Shown: positions 9,706-20,514 of the stretch, one piece after another
How positions within the stretch are numbered: position 1 is the stretch's first letter
Layout: every line of letters starts with the position of its first letter
NCBI GenBank assembly: GCA_003988855.1
Contig: QYAI01000226.1
Location: 1-39,048, forward strand
DNA: 39,048 nt
Direction of reading: 5' to 3'
From: Arachnopeziza araneosa
Lineage: Eukaryota; Ascomycota; Leotiomycetes; Helotiales; Arachnopezizaceae
Notes under the pieces: generated by a model
What the model was told of the DNA's origin: nothing
The model's database searches: none
What the model saw: the letters and a program-made list of their open reading frames with translations, nothing else
Position numbers and translations under genes: made by a program

Positions 9706-10846
9706 ATGGGCGTCGTGACTTCAACTATATCAGAAACAACAGGAGTTGTGTTTAGACCAGAACGACCGCCGCAAATGCGGGATCTTGAAATCCGCAGAGA
9801 CTCAAATCCTCACGAGGTTTCGCCGCAGGAATATGCTAGACGCGAGTATGAGCATGCGGTTGATACCACAGGGCGTACCCACTCGTCCAAGTCTTCATCT
9901 CGAGCCAAATTAAAGAATTGACTGCCGAATTGGATACCGTCTATCGTCGACTGAAAAGATCTGAAGCGAGTTTGGCAGAGCTGCAGGCCGAAAACATCCA
10001 GTCTATTGACAGATTTCGGCCGGAATTTGACCCGAACATCCAAGCTAAAGTCAAGTCACTTGATGAAAAGGCGAATCCACTAGTTACTTTTCTCGTTAAA
10101 TGCATCAGAGCTGTCGCATCCCCAGAGCTTGGAAAGCTCCTTGCAAAGCATATATGGCATAATTGAAACAATCAAGAAATATTTGGCGTTGACGTCACGG
10201 ACAAAAAGCTCTTGAGGAAAGCGTTGAAAAGTATGACGTGGAAATTCTTGCGAGAAGAGCTCTTCTTGAATCCATTTATGCGTTATCGAGAAGAGATTGA
10301 GGAGATTATCAGGACTCTTCACGAGCTTGTATCCAGGTATGCCGAACATGATATATATATGAAGTGGAACAATTGCTAACTACAGACTAAGACCAGAATA
10401 CTGACTCGGTCAAGTGGCGGTGCCTTACGGTGAAACAACTTGAAGCCGAAATTTACCTATCCGATGATATCACTTGCCAGCAACTGGAAAAGAAGTTTGA
10501 ATCTCTTCTTCAAAATATTAGATATAGTGTCAGAACCGAAGAGCTCTTACCAAAGCTGCCCCTATTGCTGGAAACCGCCGTCACAGTCGCAAAGCTCTTT
10601 GCTAGCCAGCGTGCCATTTTCCAATTCATGGAACCTTCCGGAGCTCTGTGGACGAAGAACATTGACGACAAGTATTCCACGAATATCAATGCTCGGGACG
10701 ATGATGAGGGGCAAAAGGAGGTGTCGGGACCGGTAGCGTTTATTGTCTCGCCAACATTTCTGAAATGGGGCAATGGCATGGGCGAGAATTTGAATGAAGG
10801 CAAGCCCATGATCAAGTCATTCGTGCATCTGGCAAGTATGGATTGA
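9706..10846 (+). pseudogene. Conserved-looking fungal coiled-coil protein of unknown function, interrupted
   Basis: Four pieces line up. 9706-9900 encodes a basic N-terminus (VFRPERPPQMRDLEIRR). About 9905-10163 encodes a coiled coil (QIKELTAELDTVYRRL, KRSEASLAELQAEN) and then FRPEFDPNIQAKVKSLDEK. 10164-10336 gives VTDKKLLRKALKSMTWKFL and EEIEEIIRTLHELVSR. After a 49 bp intron (GTATGC...CTACAG) the rest runs to the stop at 10846 with ELLPKLPLLLETAVTVAKLF and AFIVSPTFLKWGNG. Two defects are visible: a frame change between 9850 and 9905 that no phase-compatible intron explains, and an in-frame TGA at 10164-10166. The architecture resembles unnamed fungal proteins. The real start may lie upstream of 9706, where the frame is open to about 9635. 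Confidence 0.55.
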
Positions 10847-11054
10847 TTGATTGAATGCGATTTCAGCTTTAAATCTCGGTTTTGAATGACCTTTCTTTCT
10901 AGTGCTGCATGTTGCTTCCAAAATCTACTCAACTTGAATACCTAATCAGCATTATGCAATCTCTCAGGATCAGAAAGCGAACATTTTTACATCACCTCAT
11001 ACTCTCTCAATCCATCATCATGCGCTATCCAATTCCTTTTATTTATAATCTCCA

Positions 11055-11413
11055 TCACCGCGTCTCTCCATCTTTTTCCCTAACTTTTATTTTCGCGCCC
11101 TCGTTCACGTGATCAGCCTCTTGTTGCCACTCCTCTTCTTGCTGCACGAGTGGCTCCAGATTCTCTTCCGCTTCATATTTCAGAAATTTGAGCTCTTCTA
11201 ATTCCCTCTGTAGTTTGTATATCGCTAAGATTTTCTGATCTCGTATTATTTGGGCTTGGGCTAATGTGAGGTTTTAGCGAGATGCGTAGATGAGGGGGGC
11301 CGGAGACGGAACTGATGGAATTGTGACTTACTGCGAACTCGCGGTTTGTAGATACGATGCTGCATCCCGCTGGGATAGGGCCCGCTGGCTCGAGCAATTT
11401 CGGAGTCGACCAT
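11055..11413 (-). CDS. Small coiled-coil protein of unknown function (95 aa)
   Basis: Exons 11413-11332 and 11260-11055 join in phase over a 71 bp intron with a GTAAGT donor and a CATTAG acceptor. The N-terminal 27 residues are basic and Ser/Pro-rich (MVDSEIARASGPYPSG). Exon 2 is a continuous charged helix (IIRDQKILAIYKLQRELEEL, then EAEENLEPLVQQEEE) with heptad-like leucines, ending in GETR. It has no signal peptide or membrane segment. It lies tail-to-tail with the coiled-coil pseudogene. The family is not recognised; coding status rests on the splice fit and composition. Confidence 0.55.
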
Positions 11414-13133
11414 GATGTGGCGATGGGTTGGATGGTTTCCAGATTTCGAGGCGAGGGGATCTTAAATTTCAAGATTCAGAGGTAGGGGGTGTCTTAGATT
11501 AAATTAAGTGGCTTTGTGGCGTATTTTTTCTGGATGCCCTCACTACTTCCAAGTTCAGCTGTGTCTCACTGGAAGCCTCACTGTCCATCTCTTATCCATC
11601 TCTTCTTTTGGTTTCACGTCTTGGTTTCTCCCTCGCTATGGATCAATTCAAAACAAACTCCTTCAGCTGCTATTGTGTCAGGGTACCAACAATGCAGCTA
11701 TGATGCTTATTGGTGCGTTGTAAATGACAAAAGATGTCAAAGTGTCTGAAGTTTGAGCTTTTGACATGAGCTCGACTCCATGAAGAGTTCAAAGGACTTC
11801 TTTAATAGCTTTGGTTGGTGGTGTCAGACAAAATTTTGCCGCAAAGTTGCGTTCTCACTTGTACACATCAACGCACGTTTCAGCCTGAGTCGCTTCTTTT
11901 TCCACTCCCTCCCCTTTTCAGCTCGCTTGAGCTACCACCAAATAATCTCTTACTGGACAGCTACCTCGATCCGAAGCGCATGATTACAAATTGGGTATAA
12001 CCTCTTGCCAAAAAGGAAATGCGATATGTTATCGAACGCCCGAGGATGCCATTATCCTGTTTCTGCACAGGACTGCTCGACTTCAATAGGCTGGAAGGAA
12101 CCAATAATGGCCGCTTCAAGACCATGGAACAAATTTGTCCTTTATCGTTTACCATAGCGCCAGTATGTATTGCCTCAATCTAGGCAAGTGGCCGCATGCT
12201 CAATTTTTCCTCTCGCCGTCTCTTACGGCTCATTGGCTTCCCAACTCGCACCAACCTCAGCCACAACCGTGCTCAGCTGAACTGATTTTTGGGAATAGCG
12301 CCTCAAATTCGTCATCAACACCATGCAAGCTGATTTCAAGTCTCAACATACCTCTCAATTACCAACAGAATACATTGCAGTCGCGCATGAACATCGAAAC
12401 GTGCGGAATACTAAGCCGAAAAGCGCATTTCAATCGGCCATTTCTCGCCTCAAATGCTGTGCTTATCGACTGACATGAAGGTTCGGTTCGGGTGCGGGTG
12501 CATAACCGCATACCCGTGGTCGCCAATCAACAAAGGCGAAATCCGAAGTTTCAGCTGCGCCATTGAAGCTGATATCCGATTCCCATCATGTCCAGCTTTT
12601 ACTTGGATTCCAAGTCCCATTCAGTAGCGAGTAATGCCAAAATCAAAGCTTAAAGTCTTTAGTATCAATAGGTAGGAAAAGTCCAGTATCATCACTTTAT
12701 GTTTCAAGTTGAGCTTTAAACCTCTAACAAAGACAGGCGCAATGAGAATTGTGACTGTTTTGCATTATTTGATTAGGCATCCCACTCTCCAGTCACCTGC
12801 AGTAAAGCTTATTAATTCAAATTAAGCCAGCAGTACCAAGACTCCTTGAATCAACTGCCACGTTTGTCAATTTGATTTAGTACCTCTCAAATCAGAACTC
12901 AGTTTTCGTAACATTTACCAATCAGTAGACACTTGTCATATCCTTCAGGAAGATGCGAGATTTTATTCACTCATACCCTAGCCATTTTTGTTAAAACCAG
13001 GAAACAAAGGCTAAGCTGACGGTGAAAGAAAATACTCAATGCCAAATTGAGGATAGGCGGATATGAGAGACTAAAAGACGTTGATTTGTAAGCCGCCATA
13101 CGGAGGAAGCCTTGAGGACCTCTACACTTCTCA
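11414..13133. other. Gene-poor stretch, no gene recognised
   Basis: There are short open frames on both strands (for example 11508-11749 and 12135-12473). None has family-like motifs, splice-joined neighbours or coding-like composition. Near 12480-12515 there is a GGGTGCGGGTGC and CGCATACCCG patch. No tRNA or transposon end was identified. Confidence 0.45.
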
Positions 13134-14201
13134 CTACATAACACCAGGCTCCAAAACCTGCCACAGATTTCCCTCCGAATCCAAACTCATCAACCCCCCT
13201 AGCGGAATCGTCAACAACGGATCCGTATGCCCAACATCGACACCTGCCAAAATCGGAAAATTCCTCTCCTTTCCCTTCTTCTCACCCTCCATCGCCACAC
13301 CAGAGCATACATCAAGTACCATCTTCTCATACCGTGCCAACTCTTCGCCAACATACCCTGTCGGCCGCCCAACCACCATCCCAATAATCTGGTCAAACAC
13401 GCCCAGATTAACCAAGTCTGCCATCAACGACGTTGTCTGTTCTATTGGCAACGGCCCATCCGGTCTTTCGCCTTCCGGATTCTCCAGGAGAAGAATCCTC
13501 CCCTGCGTCTTAGGCCAGTATTTTGTCCCAGCCAATTGCAACAGACTCGGCAAACAACCACCTGTCATTCTCCCTTCGCATTTCCCTTTCCGCAACCACT
13601 TCCAGCCGGCGTTTGATTCCAGGGAGCGAGCTTTCGGTGCAGAAGCTTCGTTTCCCCAGTCACCAAATTCGTCGGTGAAATGAGAACTGCTTGGTATCTT
13701 CCCAACCTGCTTTTCGCCCCCAGCCATAAGAACATGTAGGAAATGCTGCACTGTAAAATCCAACGGTTTGGGGATTTCTGCAAATTGTGTGATTGCTGCA
13801 GGGCCGTAGAAGGTTCGTAGACCTGTCATTTTAGCAAGCGCGAGGTGCAGTAATGTGATATCGGAGTAGCCGACGAAGATCTTTGGATTCTTTCTAATTA
13901 ATTCCCAATCAATGAACGGTAATAACTCATTAGATGAGATCCCGCCTATTGTACATATTATTGCTTTCACTTGAGGGTCAGAGAAAGCAGAATGCAGTTC
14001 TACAACGCGGTGCTGGATTTGCGCATGATGAGAGGCCGTTGGTGAAATTGGGGTGTAGATCGTTTTCACGGTGAAGCCCAGAGACTCTATGGCGGTGATG
14101 GCGCGCGAGACTCGAAGAGGAAAGATGTCGTTGAGGCGGGAAGATGGGGAGAGGAGAGCGATTGTGTCACCCTGCTTGAGGGCTGGCGGGAGAATATCCA
14201 T
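13134..14201 (-). CDS. LD-carboxypeptidase / MccF-like serine peptidase (family S66)
   Basis: This is an intact single-exon gene of 355 residues from the ATG at 14201; the frame is open to an ATG at 14297, but the S66 fold starts at LKQGDTIALLSPSS near residue 8. The family cleaves amide bonds of peptidoglycan tetrapeptides or of peptide-nucleotide antibiotics such as microcin C. The Ser-Glu-His triad is visible: Ser113 in GYSDIT, Glu240 in LLLENPEG, His325 in VGHTDP. GGISSNELLPFIDW and TGGCLPSLLQLAGT are also typical. No signal peptide is seen, so it is likely cytosolic and closer to MccF in role. Its bacterial relatives suggest old horizontal acquisition. It lies downstream of the ubiquitin-like gene on the same strand, 379 bp away. 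Confidence 0.9.
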   Translation of the reverse strand: MDILPPALKQGDTIALLSPSSRLNDIFPLRVSRAITAIESLGFTVKTIYTPISPTASHHAQIQHRVVELHSAFSDPQVKAIICTIGGISSNELLPFIDWELIRKNPKIFVGYSDITLLHLALAKMTGLRTFYGPAAITQFAEIPKPLDFTVQHFLHVLMAGGEKQVGKIPSSSHFTDEFGDWGNEASAPKARSLESNAGWKWLRKGKCEGRMTGGCLPSLLQLAGTKYWPKTQGRILLLENPEGERPDGPLPIEQTTSLMADLVNLGVFDQIIGMVVGRPTGYVGEELARYEKMVLDVCSGVAMEGEKKGKERNFPILAGVDVGHTDPLLTIPLGGLMSLDSEGNLWQVLEPGVM

Positions 14202-14580
14202 GGACTTGAAATTATTCCTTCTTTCACTGATTCTGTTTGTGTCTTTGGAGCGGCTACTTCGATTAAATCGAAGGTGAGGATAAACAAAGATGAGCATGCC
14301 GAGTAGAGATCCTATGAGTCAGCCAGGATTCACTCCCCTGTATGCCTCGGCTATGGTTTCCTTGACGATCTTTATCCAGGAATCCGTTTCTATCCTGTAG
14401 AAGGGTTTCCACCAGAATCAAATTCTGGACGCACTCATGAAATAGACGTGACTAGTTATCGAGCCTCACAATTTCTGAGCTACACTAATCCAACGTCACC
14501 GTGCTCAACCGTATAACATTGATTTTTAATAAATACTTGAACGTTCCTCTCGTAGACCATAGTTGGAACCATATTGAGTG
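14202..14580. other. Intergenic between two minus-strand genes
   Basis: These 379 bp should hold the terminator of the ubiquitin-like-domain gene and the promoter of the S66 peptidase. No further gene is seen. Confidence 0.5.
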
Positions 14581-16510
14581 TCAATTGCAATCGGCTTCAT
14601 ATCCAGAATCGTAGTCAACGGCTTTACGACGAGTTCGGGGGATCTTAGGGATACCTGCATGTCTGTGCCGGGTTCTCCTAATGCTCTGCGTGACTTCCGC
14701 ATAATATTGTACTTCTTCTTTAGTTAAGGCGCGTAGTACAATCACGAAATCTTCTCTCGCTTCAAAGCGCTCATTTCCCGCTTCCAAAGCTTCCGGGTTC
14801 ACCAGCCTGCGATTGATCTTGGTCCACCGAGCATTTGGCGGAATGCCATCCTTCTTCGCATCCTTAATCGGAGATGACACTCCTTCTCGAATTGGAGTCA
14901 GATCCTCTAGAAACTTTTCTCTGGGCTTTTTTAGGATTCCCCTAACCCTAATCGGCATCGGCGTTGCATTAGCTTCTGTACTTGGTGGTGGTGGGACAAT
15001 TTGAACTTGTTCAAGAGAATCATTACTGGTCTGAACGTAAACTTGTCGATAAATTTCAACATCTTCTGTGATAATATCATCGTTCAGCTCTTGGCGGGCC
15101 TGATCTTGGTCTACACACTCGTAGTTGAGGAGTGGCAGATATTTCTCGTTCGAAACCGACGGCCGTAGTGTAGCAAGGCTCCAACGACCACATTCCGGAC
15201 ATATCTTTCCCCCATTTCTACTCTCGGCGCCGTCCAATGACGTATCACAGCTAGGAAATGGGCAACGACCGTCCCTCGCTATTAAATCATCCAGGGCAAT
15301 ACACATTGACAGATGGTCACCTTCTCTGACCGAGTCTTGCCATACCTTCCGCTTGATTATTCGACCCCCACGAGCCTGCATGATCAGATACTGGCCCGCG
15401 TCGACGCGAAACCAGCCTTGGCGATTGATATACATCACTCGCAAAAGCTCCTTAAATGTTGACCAGCTACGACAGAGTTGATATGGAAGAGCCATACTAT
15501 CACCAAATGCATCTGTAAATTGGATGGTTGGTAATTGGACTTGCATTGGAAGCGCCCGTTCAATCCGAGAAAGTGCACTTTGTAAACTCCAGAACCGCTG
15601 GAGAAGCTCGCCCATCGCGATTCGCATTTCAGATGTGAATTTGGTGCAGAGCTCAAAAGTTTTCACCAAATATGTAACTATATCATGTAGCGTTGAGAGT
15701 CCTGACGTGATCAGATTCAAGATATTTGTCGTAGCCGAAAGTATCGAAGTGGTTTTCTGCTCCGCAGTTGACGCTAGAAAACGCACTTCCCCTAGTGCGG
15801 TGTTTTGGTCTTGAACGTTTTCATCTAATGTTTTTGCTCTCGTCTCTAGTCTCTCGAGGGTTTCCGTTTGATGTACCAGCTTCGACCTCATCTCGGAATG
15901 TTGCTTTATGGAAAGTTCTATCTTACCCTTCACTTCCTCGAGCAGCTCTCGGTGTGCCATAATCTTCTGTTCCAATCGGCAAGCTAACTCCGCTCGATCA
16001 TTCTCTGCTACAGTGATCGACCGTACGGTCTGCGTCATCAGCAGCAAGTTGATAGTTGCAACATGACTTCCTAGTATGGACCTCAACTCGACCACATCAT
16101 CCTTGTACATCATCCTCCATTGCATTCGTCGTGAAAAGCCCTTAAAGCGTTGGTCTTTTGCCGCAAAAGTTCCCAATGTGGGCTGGAACTTTAATATCTT
16201 GTCGAGAAACTCTTGGAGGGGTCGCTCGCACGACAAGGCCGTCGCGCGAATCGAATTAAGCTGCAGGAGCTCATGTTGAGAGGGCTGTAATGTTCGTAAT
16301 TGATCAAGTGCTCGAACAAGAGCTTCGAGCTCGACGAGCAGAGATTGATACGCAGGCGCTGCTTCTCCGTTCTGTAGTACGGCGCGTTAGTCATTATATA
16401 CAGAACGATTGCACCAGCAGGCTGACCTTTCGAAGTTCTGCTGCTATCTTCGTGATGAGAGAGCCGACGGCAATAAAATCGCCCACTCCAACCCCGAATG
16501 GCACCGGCAT
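14581..16510 (-). CDS. Fungal STAND-like N-terminal domain protein with ubiquitin-like domain and zinc-type cluster
   Basis: Exons 16510-16427 and 16371-14581 join in phase over a 55 bp intron, giving 624 residues. The start MPVPFGVGVGDFIAVGSL is characteristic of a fungal helical N-terminal domain (about 1-150). A long coiled coil follows at about 155-300. A ubiquitin-like domain spans about 307-388 (PTIQFTDAFGDSMALPYQLC through REGDHLSMCIAL). Next is a CPFPSC...CPECG cysteine cluster (398, 403, 419, 422) that could bind zinc. The tail is basic and acidic in blocks and ends RRKAVDYDSGYEADCN. Such proteins are common in Pezizomycotina with no defined function. The Ubl suggests a protein-interaction scaffold, which is inference. 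No transmembrane segment is present and the frame is intact. Confidence 0.85.
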
Positions 16511-19316
16511 ACTGTTCGCTCAAGAGCGGGACAACATGCCGTATCTTTTGGTCGCGATGTCGAAGACAACGTGAGACTGAAGAGACGCATGGCTCCTATT
16601 GTGGGCTGCCTGATGAGGAGGCTGTGGTTGAAGCTGCGGCTGCGGCTGTGACGCAATGGCACAAGTGGGGCACTTCTGAGACTAGCCTGCCTTCGGAAAG
16701 AAGATTTTTAAACTCCTCAACGAGTAAATATAAAATTTGTAGTGCACACGTCAACATTTTTGTTCTTGCACTTCAAGACCAATCCAGCTAGTTCTATCAC
16801 GCAGTTTAGGCATGAACAATTTCTCTCAGCACACTAGAGCTTTTGATCTCTCTCTTTGTTATTGCTCGAGTTTGTATTCGCCGTTCTTGCTAGTAGTTCA
16901 CACCGGCGTCATCAAGCCATTATCTGCCAGACACACCAAATGGACCCTCATGATATTGGAAAGGAATTGCTTGATCAAGACCTATATAAGATGTGCCGGT
17001 GCAATGTTGTCAGTCATGATCATAGTAGTTATGAGCGACAGACTATACAACTATCCTGGGAGGTAGGTTTAATGGACATTCAAATCAACTTGGATGAAGC
17101 CATTGTGTCAATAAGGGTAGCAGTAAATGAAATTAATCTACAATTAAGAATTGAGCGGCCTTGTCTCAAGACATCGACTTTAGATTGCAGATTGATGAAG
17201 GTGGCAGATGAAAGACAAACTAATGATGTTGGTCTGCCAAAAACTGGTCCGACATCATAGGACTCTGATCGATTCGGATCGCCAGCTGATTTACAGCGTC
17301 ACTTTCCTAATCAGATGTTACAACCCGCAACCTTCAACACTATTCCGTCAGGTAGTGGTAATAATCTTTGACTGTCCATTGGGATAACTTGTGTCGGCCG
17401 AAACTCAATGCGCATCATCCACAATCCAGGACAACGAGAGATTCCGAAGATCAAGCTGCTGTTAATCAAGGTAAAAAAGTTAAGTGTCGTCAAGTAAATT
17501 CACGGTTAAATCTATTGTGGCTATTGAGTTGCAGATTCAGATGAACACTTTTTGGTGGTATTAAGACGTGAGAAAGACTCGGCTTTAAGCTATAAGTACA
17601 TATGCCGCCTAGCTAGGCTTCGAAACTTCTCATACAAAGTGATCTATCTCCCACTTACTAGTTTTCATTCGATTCAAATTACATGCTCCGTTTCTTAAAT
17701 GAGCCCTGCAAGTGAGAAGGGCGTATTCTGTTTGTTGGTACTCTGGGCACCACTGTTCTTAGCGAAATGCTGAGTCCAACTTTGTCTTAGTTAGCGATCC
17801 CATGGAAGCACTGCAATATATCTTGAATGAAGTCATTTAAACCGCTGTGGGCTGCGGCGGTGATGATCTCAACAGGGGCTAGGCCGGGCCGGGCCGGTTG
17901 CGGTGTAGCATATGATTGGCCCCGACGTACAAATCTCATTCAGAGCTGCAGCCGCATTACAGCCCTACGCATTTGCTCCTACTTCGCCACCCTGATTAAG
18001 TGTAACCTTGTAGGTCTATATCAATCCAGCTAGCATGGCTATATCGCTATATAGTTTTCACGTTGCTACAAGCCTACACTACCGCGATATTGTTGGACAG
18101 GATTTTTATACTGGGATTAATTATCTACTACACGGCGACCGGAGCGGTCGAGCCCCTTGTTTTTCCGGCAGAGATTGTCGAGTGTTAATTGACACGATAC
18201 GACCTTGCTTTTCGGCTACCTGACTTGATTCGTGCGGCTCTATCCGAGAAGGGAAAAGCTATGAGTCCTCCACCGACTGTACTGATGTTAAGTACTAAGC
18301 AGTAGATCTACGATTTACCGTCGTATACAACTCAAACAACTGGTATAGCCACGAAATCCTCCTTCAATTGCAGCTCTCTTACCCAATAGAACGGGAACGT
18401 TAAGACTTGTAGCCAAGAAAGCAGGGAAGCGGGGAAGCGGAAATTCTCGAGGCTTTCCTATCGATTCAATTTAACTAATCATAGTATATTCAAGGGAGAA
18501 TTCTTTCTTCAATTTCCTCAAGATATTCAAGATCAACTTCTGGACACGGCAGTTAGTTCTAGAGGTGATGCTTGAGGCTTGAGATACACACAGTGGTTTT
18601 CTGTTCTAAACGCTGTAAACAAAAGAGGCTTCTCTCGAAGATTCAAACTGAGATATACAAAAGCTCATAGCAGGCATAATCAGCAAGCAGGTATTATTTC
18701 CGCATATGCATGTCAACTAAGGGCTGAATTTAACCGTTCGAATTAGGGTTCCTAATCTTCGGTTTCATTACGCTAAATTCTGGGACGCGGAGATCATAGA
18801 CAACCTAATAAGCGCTTGCAATAGGATACCACCCCAATGAAGTCATTGTGGCGAAGTTTTGTCAGGAGACGCGCCGCGTTCTATGGCTCTCCGTCTCTTT
18901 GTATTCCTCCATGTTCGTCTGTCACATCCTTCTCGGGATGCGAGCCAAGACGCTGAGTATTTGATAACGGAAACAATATAAAATGTGAGACAAGCATGCT
19001 TATGTCAGGGAACAGAGTAGCAGTTGAGGAATATTGCGGCCGACTCAAGGTCCGTTCGATAACGTAGCAGTCGTCGATCATAGCTATGCTTTCGGCCGAC
19101 GAGCTCAGAGAAAAAATCCAATCAAATTCGTAGTATCGCAGGAATCTCGAGTGAAAATTATTAGGCTGAAGTTGAAGTCGGTTCTATAAATGTCGTCACC
19201 ATCTCTGAAGCACCTCTCACAACAACTCTCACAACATCTTTTACAGCAGTGGCCAGTAAATATGAAAAACAACATCTTCAACGCAAATCACACTCAATCA
19301 TTTACTTTAATACACC
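16511..19316. other. 2.8 kb gene-poor stretch
   Basis: Only short, unrelated open frames occur (for example 16812-17260, 17827-18223, 19081-18881). None shows a recognisable domain or a convincing splice partner. A GGGCCGGGCCGGGCCGG run lies near 17883. It may contain old transposon remains that I cannot name. Confidence 0.45.
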
Positions 19317-20030
19317 ATGAAGCTCTCAACCGTCACCATCATGCAAAGTCTAGCCCTGCGGCCATTTGGGAAAGCTAGTTTCCAGCGATAAAATCTGTGC
19401 ACCACATCAGATAGGCATGAAGCATTCTTCATCACTTTGCCACTACTAAATCCGTAAATAGCCCTTGCCTTCGAGTCGGTAAGTATTAGCACCAGCTATT
19501 AAATTAGATTTGAACTCAAGCTGGATAGTCTTTCTACGCATGCGGTGACCAATACTGTCCCGAGAACGCTGGCCAAATGGTCACCAGCAACTGCGAGACC
19601 TTTGCTGCCACTGGGACGGACGGTGATGGTAATCCTATCTGCGATAACAGATGGGATGATGGTGCATCAGTGCAGTGTATGTAGCTCTGTCTTATTCGAG
19701 ATTGGCATACGTCTTATACTTGTTCTACGGCTGACAAACCCGGAATGCTATAGGTGACGGAGGAAGGTAAGTGTTGACTAATCAATAGGAGCTAGAATCA
19801 TTTCTAATTGTGTAAAGTAAAGTCCCGTCTCAGCTACCGATACCTCTAGCAACTCCTATTGTTGCTGGGGCGTGGAACAAACGTGTGGCGATTTGGAAAT
19901 TGTTGCCTGTTGCGCGCGTAACAGGGAAATTGAAGCGTCAGCAGTTACTAGCTCACATATCTCATTCTCATTACTCTCTCAAGAATTGAGATCATATTTG
20001 GCCCCCGCTCTAAAAGCTGAAGAGAGATAG
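19317..20030 (+). CDS. Probable small cysteine-rich secreted protein
   Basis: Three 3' exons splice in phase and are dense in cysteine. 19531 to about 19677 reads FYACGDQYCPENAGQMV, then NCETF, ICDNRWDDGASVQC. A 13-base micro-exon at 19754-19766 encodes DGG. From 19821, DTSSNSYCCWGVEQTCGD and LEIVACC follow. The intron before 19531 has a GTAAGT donor and follows LAFES. The 5' end is uncertain: ATG 19317 starts MKLSTVTIMQSLAL, a plausible signal sequence, but a stop lies between it and LAFES unless a weakly supported intron (GTTTCC...AATAG) is removed. The stop is at 20028-20030, though the tail past ACC may be untranslated. At least nine cysteines and small size fit an apoplastic effector or surface protein; the function is unknown. 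The first exon may be broken. Confidence 0.45.
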
Positions 20031-20514
20031 GATTAGTAGATTGGAGTGCCCGGGGCAAATGAGGAGATTATGAAGTACATGGGGTAAACAATCGCTCTAG
20101 TAAAACAAAAGCTGGAGGCCGAGAGAGTAATATGTTTCGATTGGATGGTTTGCGGTTGTCTTGTTCGAAATTCACAGGTGTAACTGATATTTTGATATTT
20201 CAGAAGTAGTCTTCCCGGTCCGAAATTGTAGAGGCTCCAAACAAAGTTTTGAATGTCCGCTACCAGGCTCTACCTCTGGGACTTATTATGCACTACGGCT
20301 AGTGATTGAATCCGCCGCTCTAAATACTGAATTCGCGCCCAAGGCTAGTCCACGAGCATTAATCGTGACGTCACAAGGTCAGATGCAATGGTAGGGCTCC
20401 TCGAAACTCTGTAGCTGACCTCGCAATTTTGCGAAGCTCCTCCCCATCAAAAATCGGCCAGAAACTTGACGCCCAAAGGTCGGTGCTGATTCAGCACGCT
20501 GATTACCGCTCTAG
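20031..20514. other. Intergenic, no gene seen
   Basis: The stretch between the cysteine-rich gene and the M20 pseudogene has no open frame of note and no recognised repeat. Confidence 0.45.

Noticed and set aside
12135..12473. 112-codon plus-strand frame
   Set aside because: Composition is not protein-like and no family is recognised.
13081..13683. 200-codon plus-strand frame
   Set aside because: It is the antisense of the S66 peptidase; proline/serine-rich shadow translation.
16812..17260. Overlapping plus-strand frames
   Set aside because: No domain, no splice partner; the two frames overlap each other and look like chance.
17880..17902. GGGCCGG short tandem as a possible telomeric or origin-type repeat
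   Set aside because: Only about three units and unlike fungal telomere repeats.
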